From: JBKEDC01 sp047974225
Lineage (GTDB): Bacteria > Bacteroidota > Bacteroidia > Bacteroidales > Prolixibacteraceae
NCBI GenBank assembly: GCA_047974225.1
Contig: JBKECD010000139.1
Coordinates: 1 to 64,000 of the forward strand
Length of the DNA stretch: 64,000 nt
Direction of reading: 5' to 3'
This document shows positions 8,601 through 18,200 of the stretch, piece after piece. The number at the start of each line of letters is the position of its first letter. Position 1 is the stretch's first letter. The translations under genes were made by a program, and so were the position numbers. The notes beneath the pieces were generated by a model, which had not been told where the DNA came from, searched no databases, and saw only the letters and a program-made list of their open reading frames with translations.

Positions 8601-8766
8601 GGGGCAGTGGATATTTGGGGGCTAATTGCTACAAAGATATCACCCCTAGCGGGGCTATCTGAATCTAAAAACCTCTTTTCCAATTTTGGTTTTGCGTATT
8701 TTGAATCTGAAAACTGCTTTTCTGATTTTAGGAAAGAGCTTAGCGATCTATTTGGTTGGCTGGTTG
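8601..8766. repeat. ~165-bp direct repeat, copy A (left of ATPase gene)
   Basis: It begins GGGGCAGTGGATATTT and runs through CACCCCTAGCGGGGCTATC to GAAAGAGCTTAGCGATC. Nearly identical DNA lies at 10051-10212 on the other side of the ATPase gene, in the same orientation. Its second half is two diverged copies of the 42-bp unit that forms the tandem array at 59801-60092. Confidence 0.9.
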
Positions 8767-8793
8767 AGTATTCTCATTGTGAAATCAAACTAA

Positions 8794-9963
8794 TTACAAG
8801 AACAACTGACTTAGATGCGCATAATGGAGCAACTGAATCTCTCCAGCACTATTCTCATAATCTCCAGCATAGATAATTGCTTTGGGCTCCACTTTGTCTT
8901 TCACCCCCGAGTCAATCCTATTCAGACCTTTCTCAAACTGAGAGTTGTAGGTCATCGACGACTTGATTTCGATGCCACAAAGGGAGTTTCTATTTTTTAA
9001 AATCAAATCGACTTCATTCTGATTACTATCTCGATAGAAATAAAGATTACTTTCCTTTCCTTGATTATAGCGATGCTTGAGAGCTTCCATCACCACAAAA
9101 TTCTCAAACAAATTCCCTCGCATTTTGTCTCTCGACAACTGTTCTGCCGACTCAATCCCAAGCAAATATGCAGCCAGCCCAGTGTCAATAAAATACAGCT
9201 TAGGTGTTTTAACAAGCCGTTTATTGGAGTTCTCAAAATAGGGAGGCAAAAGCTTCACAATATAAGAGGCTTGTAGCACCGACAACCATGATGTAATTGT
9301 ATTAGAGCTCACCCCCACTTCATTCGACAGCTCAGAGGCTTTAAATAACGAGCCTATTCTTCCAGCACACAAGCGAATAAATGTTTGAAACTGCATCATA
9401 TCTTTTATCTGCAAGAGATCTCTGACATCTTTTTCCAGATAGGTCTTCACGTAATTCGGATAAAGAAACTTCGGAATATTTTTCCCAGCACATATCGCAG
9501 GATAAAATCCATTAAAAAGCAAGTCATCTAGCGATTGGTCTTTTAAAAAACCTTTGATTTCCGAGTAAGAGAAAGGCAGCAACTCAAATACAGCTGTCCG
9601 CCCTGCTAGCGACTGTGTTACCTTTCTAAGCATTGCAAACTGCGAGCTGCCAGAAAGCACAAATCGTTTTTTTGGTTCAGCATCCACAATGCCCTGAATA
9701 TACGACAGAAGACTAGGGGCGTTGTGCACCTCATCTAATATCATTCCATCGGGATGTTGGTTTAAAAAGGCTAGCGGATCGTTCGTGGCAAAATTCTGAA
9801 TATCCAAATTCTCTAGCGAAAAATAGGGCAATTCGCTAAATATATTCTGTAATAATGTGGTTTTGCCCGACTGTCTTGGTCCTGTAATGGTGATTACCGA
9901 GAAATATTGCGCAGCCTCTTTGATTGCAGTTGCTAATTCTCTGTCTATAAATTCTATTTTCAT
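8794..9963 (-). CDS. AAA-family ATPase with DUF4143 C-terminal domain
   Basis: A 389-residue protein of the common AAA_14/DUF4143 type. It has Walker A GPRQSGKTTLL near residue 28, Walker B GMILDEVHN, a sensor stretch RFVLSGSSQFAML, then LAGRTAVFELLPFSYSEI. The C-terminal half holds a winged-helix-like and nuclease-like DUF4143 region (LYFIDTGLAAYLLG, NLFENFVVMEALKHR, YFYRDSNQNEVDLIL). The ENFVxxEL and DxxxxEVD.I acidic motifs are those of this family. The family is widespread, often accessory, and its role is not established; toxin or mobile-DNA related roles have been suggested. The gene is bracketed by direct repeats and has no operon partner. Confidence 0.9.
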   Translation of the reverse strand: MKIEFIDRELATAIKEAAQYFSVITITGPRQSGKTTLLQNIFSELPYFSLENLDIQNFATNDPLAFLNQHPDGMILDEVHNAPSLLSYIQGIVDAEPKKRFVLSGSSQFAMLRKVTQSLAGRTAVFELLPFSYSEIKGFLKDQSLDDLLFNGFYPAICAGKNIPKFLYPNYVKTYLEKDVRDLLQIKDMMQFQTFIRLCAGRIGSLFKASELSNEVGVSSNTITSWLSVLQASYIVKLLPPYFENSNKRLVKTPKLYFIDTGLAAYLLGIESAEQLSRDKMRGNLFENFVVMEALKHRYNQGKESNLYFYRDSNQNEVDLILKNRNSLCGIEIKSSMTYNSQFEKGLNRIDSGVKDKVEPKAIIYAGDYENSAGEIQLLHYAHLSQLFL

Positions 9964-10050
9964 ATTCTATGCAAATCTGAAGTACTACTGCAAATTTACA
10001 CAAAATATACTACAAATCAATAAACCATTGAGATTTAATCTGCACTATTC

Positions 10051-10212
10051 GGGACAGTGGATATTTTTGGGCTAATTGCTACAAAGATATCACCCCTAGC
10101 GGGGCTATCTGAATTTAAAAACCTCTTTTCCAATTTTGGTTTTGCGTATTTTAAATCTGAAAACGCTTTTCTGATTTTAGGAAAGAGCTTAGCGATCTTT
10201 TGGTTGGTTGAA
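10051..10212. repeat. ~165-bp direct repeat, copy B (right of ATPase gene)
   Basis: It begins GGGACAGTGGATATTT and matches copy A at 8601-8766 with few differences (for example GAATTTAAAAACC for GAATCTAAAAACC). A second short CACCCCCTAGCGGGGCTAT stretch follows at 10224-10243. Confidence 0.9.
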
Positions 10213-10340
10213 AGCTACAAAGACACCCCCTAGCGGGGCTATTTAATCTCACCCCTGCCCATTCCCGCAGGCAAGCCCCAACGCCCCAAAGCGTATCGTA
10301 GAGCCGCATTGAATGCGGCTTAACACAAGCCTGACACAAG
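10213..10340. repeat. Mosaic palindromic element (GAGCCGCATTGAATGCGG family), copy 1
   Basis: It contains CCCTAGCGGGGCTATTTAAT, CCCGCAGGCAAGCCCC, AACGCCCCAAAGCG and the palindrome GAGCCGCATTGAATGCGG at 10301-10318, in that order. The same blocks recur at 38270-38400 (reversed), 41335-41515 and 45119-45290. The gap 9964-10484 holds only this and direct repeat B plus the next promoter. Confidence 0.75.
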
Positions 10341-10397
10341 GCAGGAATGGTGAATATTTTAAGGGAACTTCTAAAAAACTTAAGTTTTCCACTTCTC

Positions 10398-10430
10398 TTT
10401 GCTCAACGAGCCTAAAAATTAGTACCTTTG
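10398..10430 (+). promoter_or_regulatory. Promoter of the 12-repeat gene
   Basis: TTTG at 10398-10401 and TACCTTTG at 10423-10430 match the Bacteroidota -33 and -7 elements with 21-bp spacing. Transcription would begin near 10437, which rules out the TTG at 10428 and supports the ATG at 10485 as start. Confidence 0.65.
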
Positions 10431-10484
10431 TTCAACTATACGTATTTTTACGCCCAAAGAATAGAAAAACAAATTCTCAGAACG

Positions 10485-13400
10485 ATGCTCAACGGAATTA
10501 TTTCATACGATCGCGAAAATCAAATCGCCACAATCAAGCTACTTGAAAACTTCGACCTCACACGCCTATTGCAGCTTGTGGAGCATTTCATCGAAACCAA
10601 AGAACTGCCGAGCTTCACCCGAAAATTTATTATTGACACCGGAAATTATAGTGTCATTGAAAGCTCAGCTGTCATCCTCACCCATCGGGGGAAGTGGGTG
10701 AAACTCTTCCCGGGCGCATTTACGGCTATTGTGAGCAACGACCCTAAAACCATCGCCATCAGCGCACTGATGGACAAGGTGAAGAATACCAGCAAATCTT
10801 TTGCCACCAACGACGATGCCTTGGCATGGCTGCTCGGGCAAAACAGCAATCAAATCACCTATCGCACTGACTTTGGCTCAATCACCTACGACAAAACAAC
10901 GCACACTTCATTCACCAATGTGAATAGCGAGTTTAGCAGCGAGAAAGTTGTAACCGCTTGGAAAGAAGTAATCTCCAAAGATATTATCCCTGCCGACACC
11001 CTCAAGCATATCTTTTTCACCAATCAGCAGACACTCACCGACAGCGGTCAGCGCTCCTTGGAGAGCCGTGGCGAATGGGCAAACCTCTTTCCAAATGCCT
11101 ATTTGGCGGTGGTGAGCTCCGACCCGAAGATTACGGCTATCGGCACCATGATGAATAAATTCAACAAAAAAACAAAGGTGTTCACCAATGAGATTGATGC
11201 TCAAAGCTGGCTCGATTTGAAAGCGTCGCAAAGCAACACGACTCCCAAATTTGATTTAGATGCGCTTGCCTCCTTTGAATATGATTTTGAACATGGAATA
11301 GCCATCACTACTCCCAAGAGAAATCTCACCATCGAAGAGTTCAACAACATCTATATGCACTACTTCGAGCGTGGACTGTTGCCCCGCAACACCCATAAAT
11401 TCATCATCAACCAAGGCAATCACCACTTCATCGGCAGCGAAGCCGAAATTCTGGAAAATGCCATCAAGTGGACTGCATTATTTCCCGAAGGGCACACCGC
11501 CATGGTTACGAGCAACCTCGAAACCATTGCGGAGTCGAAAAAAATTAATCAGGAAAATCCCCGCAACGCACTTTTCAGCACACTCGAAGAAGCTATGGAT
11601 TGGATTTTATCGCTGCCCGATGACACGCCCGATGAAAACTACATCAAAACCGTTGAAGCCGAAGAAAAAATCGCTCCACAAAAAGTGAGCTATGACCCCG
11701 AGCTGCAAATCGTCTATCTCGATGCGCAACGCAATATCAAAGCTTCGGAAATCAATATCTTTTGGAGACAATATCTCCGTGATAACTTATTTCCTCACAA
11801 TAGCACCAAGTTTATTGTCAATATTGGAGAATATGACATCTCGGGCACTGCTGCCGACACCATCCACCGAAAAAACTTTTGGGCTGACAGCTTCCCCGAC
11901 GCCTTCATGGCGGTTACGGGCGGAATGACTGGCACAGCTGCTTTTGTGAGCTTTCTGAAAAGTAACAACCCCAAAGTCAAACTGTGTAGCGACAAAGTCG
12001 ATGCCCTGCAATGGGTGAACCAAGCAGGATCGCCAACGCCGATGAGTGCCCCCGACATGGTGGCAAACGAATTAGTGGGCGACTTTGTGTTTAAAAACGA
12101 AAACGATTTCGCCTCTATCTATTATAGTGCGGAAAAGCAGACCTCGATTGTCAATATCAAGCAAAACCTCCACAACGAGGAAATTAACCAATCGCTGATG
12201 GCTTTTTATGATGCCGACCAAGAGCTGCAAACGGTGAGCAAAACAGTGATGAACTATGAATGCTATGAGCTGCTCGACAGTGCCGAAGAGGTGGCTAGCA
12301 ATGGGGTGAAATGGGCGAAACTATTCCCCAACAATCTCACCGCTATTGTGAGCTCCAACATCAAAATGCTCAACATCGGACGACTAGCACGCCAAGAAGC
12401 ATCCAACTGCAAAGAGTTTATTCAGATGATCGACGCTTTGCGTTGGTTTAAAACGGTCGATTTAGCCCGAAAAGTCGAAGCCGCTAAATCCGAAACCGAG
12501 CATCGAGTGGAATATGACCGCAATAGCCAGATTGCGATTCTCCATGCGGGGCATAATTTCACTAGCGATGAAGCGGTTGAAGCGTGGACTAATGCCCTTA
12601 AGGAGGGCATTGTGCCCGAAGGGACTTCACGACTTATCCTCAACCAAAAACAATATGTGCTGACCGAAAACCCGATCGACACCCTCGACAATAAAGAGAT
12701 CCTTCTAGCCTCCTATCCTAATCTGCGACTGGCTTTCGTAACGGGTAATTCCAAGGCTTATTCGGTGGCTAAGATTTTCGACGACGACCTCCGTGTGGCT
12801 CGTCCGTTTTATCATTTCGATGATGCCGTGTCGTGGCTACTTTCCACTGAGCCCAACTTGCAAAACCAGGAGAAAAAATCCGATGGCATGGCAATCTGCC
12901 ACTTCGATGTCGCAACACAAACAGCACATATCGACATTCTACGCAACTATCGAGCCGTGGAAATCAATCAGATGTGGCTGCGACTCATCGCTGAACATCA
13001 ATTGACCCTCAACACCAAGAAATTTATTTTCAACCAAGGAAACTTTAGCTGCCTGAGCAATGGCGCTGAGCTTTTCAAACGCAAAAGCGAGTGGCATCGA
13101 CTGTTCCCCGACGCCTATATGGCGACCATCTCGCAAGACAGCAACTTCATTGCCTATTGCAGCTTGGTCAATCAGCGAAACCCTCGATTGAATATGGCGA
13201 AAAACTTGGAAGAAGCGCAAAAATGGGTCGATCAAGCCGACACGCATCTGGAAGAAAAGCCCTGCGACATCTCGGAAATCGGAGAACTTTATTACGACGA
13301 AAAAACAGGAATTAATCAGGTGGATATCTTGCGTGATGTGCAAATTGAAGAACTCAATCAAATGTGGCTCTGCTTCATCAATGACGGAAGAATTGACTCA

Positions 13401-15158
13401 GGAGCTACTAAGGTCATCCTCAATCAAGGGGCTCACCAACTGCTCTCTCCCGAAAAGACGGTGCTCGCCACACAAGAGGAGTTCCCCGACTTATTTCCCA
13501 ATGCCCGACTAGCCGTTGTTTCGAGCAACCCGAAGGCCCTTGTGCTCGCATCAATGATTGACTATAAACACAAGCGCATCCGTTCTTTTGAGCAGATGAA
13601 CGACGCTGTCGAATGGCTCGAAGCAAGGCAAAATAACACCCCCATACCCGTGGCTCGTGCAAAATACAACCACCAAAGCCGTGTGGCAACCGTGGAAGTG
13701 TTGCGCGATTTCAGCACCTCGGAAATGAGTGCCCAATGGGAGGAGTTTCTCCGTGAAGGAATAATCCCTCCCAATGCCAAAGGCATTGTGTTTAACCAAG
13801 GAGATTTTAAACTTTCCGAAGATTCGGCAGGCGTGCATAGCCTTAAAAATAAATGGGCGGAGCTATTCACCAAAGCGCATATCGCAGTAATGACTAGCGA
13901 CCCTGAGATGACCGCCCTCTTGAGCCAAGAGCAAATCAACAAAGCGCAAGCGCAGCTGATGGAAAACCCTATGCAGGCGCTCGAATGGTTTAACTCATTG
14001 CCCAACACCGATGAGGTGATCTCGAAAAACCAACTCGGCAAACTCCTCTATGAGTGGGATAAGAAGACGGCAAGCGTGGACTTGATCAGAGATGTGCGCC
14101 TGAGCGAATTAAACGAAATGTGGGAGGAATTTGCAGAACAAGGACATATGCCCCGCAGCACCAAGCGCATTGTTTACACGCAAGGCAACTTCACCTTGAT
14201 GGACAATTTCTCCGAAGCCAAAAAACAAGAAGACCGCTGGATGGACTTATTCCCCGAAGCTCGCATGGCGTATATCTGCAACGACCCCCGAGGGATTGCC
14301 ATCTTCTCGCACCGCTTCCGAAATAGCGACCGGGCATCTTTGGTGAATAATAAGTCGGAAGCCGCCCGATGGTTTGACGCTATGGACAAGAAAATGCAAG
14401 CATCCAACGCCATCAGCGAAGTAGCCACGGCAAGATATGACGCCGACAACTTTGTGGTGATTATTGATTTAAACCGAGATATTACGATTGATGAACTCGA
14501 CACCCTTTGGCGAAAATATGCCTCGGAAGATATTCTCAGCCACCAAACATGGCGATTCATTCTCAATCTGGGCAACTTTACTGTCATTGATATTGACGAC
14601 CATTTGGCATTGCGCCTCAACCGCGAATGGATGACTTTATTCCCCAAAACCCACTTGGCATTTATCACCAAAAAACAAGAAACAATCGAAAAATCCAATC
14701 AAGAACGATATAAAAACGCCAAAACCGTGGTGGTGGGCTCGTTCCAAGAGGCTATCAATTGGCTCAACCTGATGATGCCCGCCAAAAGACGAAACACCAA
14801 AGCTGAATTTGCAAGCATGACCCCCAACGAAAATGGTCTTCTAGTGATTGACATACTCGAAGATTTATCGGCGGAAAAATTCAACCTTTTCTGGAGTGAT
14901 TCCCTCGCCAATGGCAGCCTGCCTCGCCACACCAACAAGTTTATCCTCAACTTGGGCGACTCGCATCTAGTCGGCAAAATCACCGAATCAATCAACCGAG
15001 AAAAAGTGTGGCAAAAGAATTTCCCCCACGCTTATATGGCAGTCGTTACGAGCGACCCAAAAATGATTGCGCTTTCTTCTATGGCAGAAAAAGAAAACCC
15101 TAGAATTAAATTGGTCGCCAACATCGACGAAGCTACAAAATGGCTTGAAGGAGTGTAG
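10485..15158 (+). CDS. Giant protein of 12 tandem SpoIIAA-like (STAS/SEC14-fold) repeats
   Basis: A 1557-residue protein made entirely of twelve diverged units of about 125-140 residues. Each unit runs: a Y-D-x-x-x-x-x-A strand; a helix with a central Trp (for example EINQMW); a KFIxNxG strand; W-x-x-LFP-x-A; a strand AVVSSDPK; and a closing helix DEAxxWL. This order, and above all the ending, is that of the SpoIIAA-like branch of the STAS/SEC14 fold. That assignment is by pattern only. There is no signal peptide, membrane span, catalytic motif or extra domain, so a cytoplasmic scaffold or binding role is inferred; ligand and partner are unknown. The next gene is a repeat-by-repeat paralogue. 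It has its own promoter, and the ATG at 10485 is preferred over an upstream TTG. Confidence 0.8.
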   Translation: MLNGIISYDRENQIATIKLLENFDLTRLLQLVEHFIETKELPSFTRKFIIDTGNYSVIESSAVILTHRGKWVKLFPGAFTAIVSNDPKTIAISALMDKVKNTSKSFATNDDALAWLLGQNSNQITYRTDFGSITYDKTTHTSFTNVNSEFSSEKVVTAWKEVISKDIIPADTLKHIFFTNQQTLTDSGQRSLESRGEWANLFPNAYLAVVSSDPKITAIGTMMNKFNKKTKVFTNEIDAQSWLDLKASQSNTTPKFDLDALASFEYDFEHGIAITTPKRNLTIEEFNNIYMHYFERGLLPRNTHKFIINQGNHHFIGSEAEILENAIKWTALFPEGHTAMVTSNLETIAESKKINQENPRNALFSTLEEAMDWILSLPDDTPDENYIKTVEAEEKIAPQKVSYDPELQIVYLDAQRNIKASEINIFWRQYLRDNLFPHNSTKFIVNIGEYDISGTAADTIHRKNFWADSFPDAFMAVTGGMTGTAAFVSFLKSNNPKVKLCSDKVDALQWVNQAGSPTPMSAPDMVANELVGDFVFKNENDFASIYYSAEKQTSIVNIKQNLHNEEINQSLMAFYDADQELQTVSKTVMNYECYELLDSAEEVASNGVKWAKLFPNNLTAIVSSNIKMLNIGRLARQEASNCKEFIQMIDALRWFKTVDLARKVEAAKSETEHRVEYDRNSQIAILHAGHNFTSDEAVEAWTNALKEGIVPEGTSRLILNQKQYVLTENPIDTLDNKEILLASYPNLRLAFVTGNSKAYSVAKIFDDDLRVARPFYHFDDAVSWLLSTEPNLQNQEKKSDGMAICHFDVATQTAHIDILRNYRAVEINQMWLRLIAEHQLTLNTKKFIFNQGNFSCLSNGAELFKRKSEWHRLFPDAYMATISQDSNFIAYCSLVNQRNPRLNMAKNLEEAQKWVDQADTHLEEKPCDISEIGELYYDEKTGINQVDILRDVQIEELNQMWLCFINDGRIDSGATKVILNQGAHQLLSPEKTVLATQEEFPDLFPNARLAVVSSNPKALVLASMIDYKHKRIRSFEQMNDAVEWLEARQNNTPIPVARAKYNHQSRVATVEVLRDFSTSEMSAQWEEFLREGIIPPNAKGIVFNQGDFKLSEDSAGVHSLKNKWAELFTKAHIAVMTSDPEMTALLSQEQINKAQAQLMENPMQALEWFNSLPNTDEVISKNQLGKLLYEWDKKTASVDLIRDVRLSELNEMWEEFAEQGHMPRSTKRIVYTQGNFTLMDNFSEAKKQEDRWMDLFPEARMAYICNDPRGIAIFSHRFRNSDRASLVNNKSEAARWFDAMDKKMQASNAISEVATARYDADNFVVIIDLNRDITIDELDTLWRKYASEDILSHQTWRFILNLGNFTVIDIDDHLALRLNREWMTLFPKTHLAFITKKQETIEKSNQERYKNAKTVVVGSFQEAINWLNLMMPAKRRNTKAEFASMTPNENGLLVIDILEDLSAEKFNLFWSDSLANGSLPRHTNKFILNLGDSHLVGKITESINREKVWQKNFPHAYMAVVTSDPKMIALSSMAEKENPRIKLVANIDEATKWLEGV

Positions 15159-15174
15159 GTTAATTAATCTTTGT

Positions 15175-15212
15175 ATCATCTAGCACTTTTTTTAAAAAAA
15201 GTGCTAGATGAT
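15175..15212. terminator. Perfect 38-bp palindrome between the two giant genes
   Basis: Arms of 19 nt, ATCATCTAGCACTTTTTTT and its exact complement, meet with no loop. As RNA it folds into a hairpin with an A/U-rich tip and could terminate the 12-repeat gene. It ends two bases before the TTTG of the next promoter, so it may also affect initiation there. Confidence 0.6.
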
Positions 15213-15213
15213 A

Positions 15214-15243
15214 TTTGACAATATGCGCTTTTTAGTATATTTG
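15214..15243 (+). promoter_or_regulatory. Promoter of the 11-repeat gene
   Basis: TTTG (15214-15217) and TATATTTG (15236-15243) with 18-bp spacing match the Bacteroidota -33/-7 pattern. The implied start of transcription near 15250 excludes the ATG at 15208 and supports the ATG at 15277. Confidence 0.65.
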
Positions 15244-15276
15244 TCCAACTGTTTACACTGGCAAATATCAAAGCGC

Positions 15277-18200
15277 ATGCAAACCAACGACAACACGCTT
15301 CACACCTACCCCACCGAAGTGGGCATCATCACCTGCAATGACCTAACAGGCATTGTTTCTCTCGACATCACCGCCGATATTAATCTCGACAAGCTCTTCG
15401 ACACTTGGTGCGAAATGATCAACAAAGGATGGGTGAACAAAAAACATTCAAAATTCATCTTCATCCAAAATGAGTTCTTGCCGCTCGACAACTCTTCGCG
15501 CATCTTAAAATCATATCAAGACTGGTATGAATTTTTCCCAAACGCCTATCTGGCTATGGTTACAACCAACCCAAAGGTATCGGCATTGACCACCATGATG
15601 AGCAAAGCAGACAAAAAAGTAAAACTCTTTGAAAGACTAGAAGATGCCACCGCATGGCTCTCAACAGTGGAAGGCAATGCTCAGACAGAAGAACCAACAT
15701 CTTCCGAAGCACACAAAATAAGCTATAACAGTGAAAAAGACATTATATATATTGATACGCTGCGAGATATTTACGCTTCAGAAATTAGTGCCACGTGGGA
15801 AAAATACCTCAACCAAGGATTATTCAAGCCCGATTCCCGCAAATTTATCCTCAATCTAGGAAAATACACCATCTTGGGCAAAGCTTCCGAAGCACTCGGC
15901 AGAACAGGATATTGGACTGCGCACTTCCCCGATGCCTACCTAGCTATCCTCGCCCAAGACCCTCGCGCAATAGCCGTGGTGGGGGTTACTAACAGTCGCA
16001 ACCCCAACACCGCCCTTGTGAAAAACCATGTGGAAGCCGTGAGCTGGGTGAGCCAAGCCGACAACAAAAAGCCTTCAGCGGTGCACTACGCTGGATTCGG
16101 ACTCTATGGCGAAGATGAATTTATCAGCCTGCATTATAGCACCAACCGACATATCGCCATCATTGACCTGCATCAAGACCTTTCGCAAAAAGACATCAAC
16201 AACTCAATGATGAACTTTGTGAATAAATATGACGACTTGCAAAGCATGCGCATGGCGGTGATGAACTATGGACAATTTAATATCACCGACAGTCGAGAAA
16301 AACTGCTCGAATATACCGACCCTTGGGACGAACTTTTCCCCGGCAACTACAAAGCCCTAGTTACCACCAATCCCGAGCTTATCGCCTTGATTTCCAACGA
16401 CCAAATATTGCATCAATACAACGAGCATAGCAAAAATAATAAAATCTTCGCCAATATCAACGAGGCTTTGACTTGGCTAAATTCCACCAACATGCCGATG
16501 GCTTGTGGCGATATTTCTTATGACGAACAAAACGACATCGTTACTCTTCAGATTCAGCACGATTTCACCCTCCAATGCTTAGTTCAAACTTGTGCTAATG
16601 CCTTGCTAAATGGATTAATCCCCAAAGACGCCAAAAAACTGCTCTTGGTGCAAGGTGAATATCATCTCAACGAACGACTGACTGAATTATTCAACAACAC
16701 ATTCCTCTGGAAAGAATTGTTCCCCAACGCTCGCCTAGCTGTGGTGGTGCGCGATGAAGTCGCCTATGGCAAAGTGAGCCTTTGCGACCACTCGAAACAA
16801 TATATCCATCCGTTCTATAACATCGAAGAAGCACAAAGATGGCTCAACACAGGCAAAACAGCTGCAAGCAGCAATGAATTTGGGGCTCTCTATCTCGATA
16901 AAGAAAATAGTATCGCTATCATCGACACGCTGCAAAACGTTACCCTTGCAAAATTAAACAGCATGTGGAAAGATTTTGTGGACAGCAAGCAGTTGCCACT
17001 CCACTATCAGCGATTTATCCTCAACCTCAACAACTATCAGGTGGTGGATGAAGATGCCATGACCTATCACAGCTCATGGAACGAGTATTTCCCCAAGGCT
17101 CATATGGCCGTTGTTACAAGCAATAAATTTGCCGAGCTGCTCAATCCGCAAGCTTTTGATTCTTTTCAAGGACGTGTGCAGGGCTTTAATGCTCCCTTGG
17201 ATGCCTACAACTGGCTATTCGAGAAAGCACCAAAGGAAGACGACGATATTGTTACAGCTGAATATGACGCCCAAAACAAAATCGCCATTGCGCAAATCAC
17301 CAAAGACTATTATATCGCCGAACATGAAGCCATGTGGGCAAAATATCTCAGGCTTAAACTCTTTCCACTCGACACCCAAAAATTCATCTTCGATGATGAC
17401 GGCTTTAAGCTGCGTGATAATGGCGCTCAGCTGCTCCGCTATTCGGGCGAATGGATGCGCATGTTTTCCGACCGATATCTCGCCCTTGTGCTGAGCGACC
17501 CTAAATTTATCGCCTATGCCAGCATGCTCGCCAAAAAGAACCCTCGGATTGGAATCGTGCAAAATCGACAAGAAGCGCTCGAATGGGTGAATCAGGCAGA
17601 CAAAACAAGCGGGGCAAAAGTTCCTAATATATATGGTACGCTTCGCATCGACGAAGAACACCAAGTGGCAATTGTGGATGCACTGCAAGATATCACCCTT
17701 GACGGACTAAACATCATGTGGGAAAGCTTTGTGAATGACAACCACCTGCCACTACACATCCAAAGATTCATTCTCAATTGTGGCGACTTCAAAACCATTG
17801 ATGAAAATGTGGTGAAGCTCGAAAGCTCATGGTCGCGCCTATTCCCCAAAGGACATATGGCGATAGTCAATAACAACGAAAAAGATGCTAGGTATAATCA
17901 GCAGGTGGAACTCCCCTTCAACGGAATAGCCAAAGTGGTGAACTCAATAGATGAAGCCTACTCATGGCTTTTTCACGTCGCCCCACTCCATGATGGAGAT
18001 GTGGCAATTGTGAAATACACCGAAGAAACAAAAACGGCTCACGTGAAAATCATCAGAGATTATCAGATTGATGAAATCAATGGCGTGTGGGAAAAGTTTG
18101 TTAATAATAAAACCATCCCCGAAGGTACCCGCAAATTTATCTATGAAGACTGCGGATTTAAAGCCGTCAGCAATGGTTCGCAAGTGCTACAATTCAAAGG

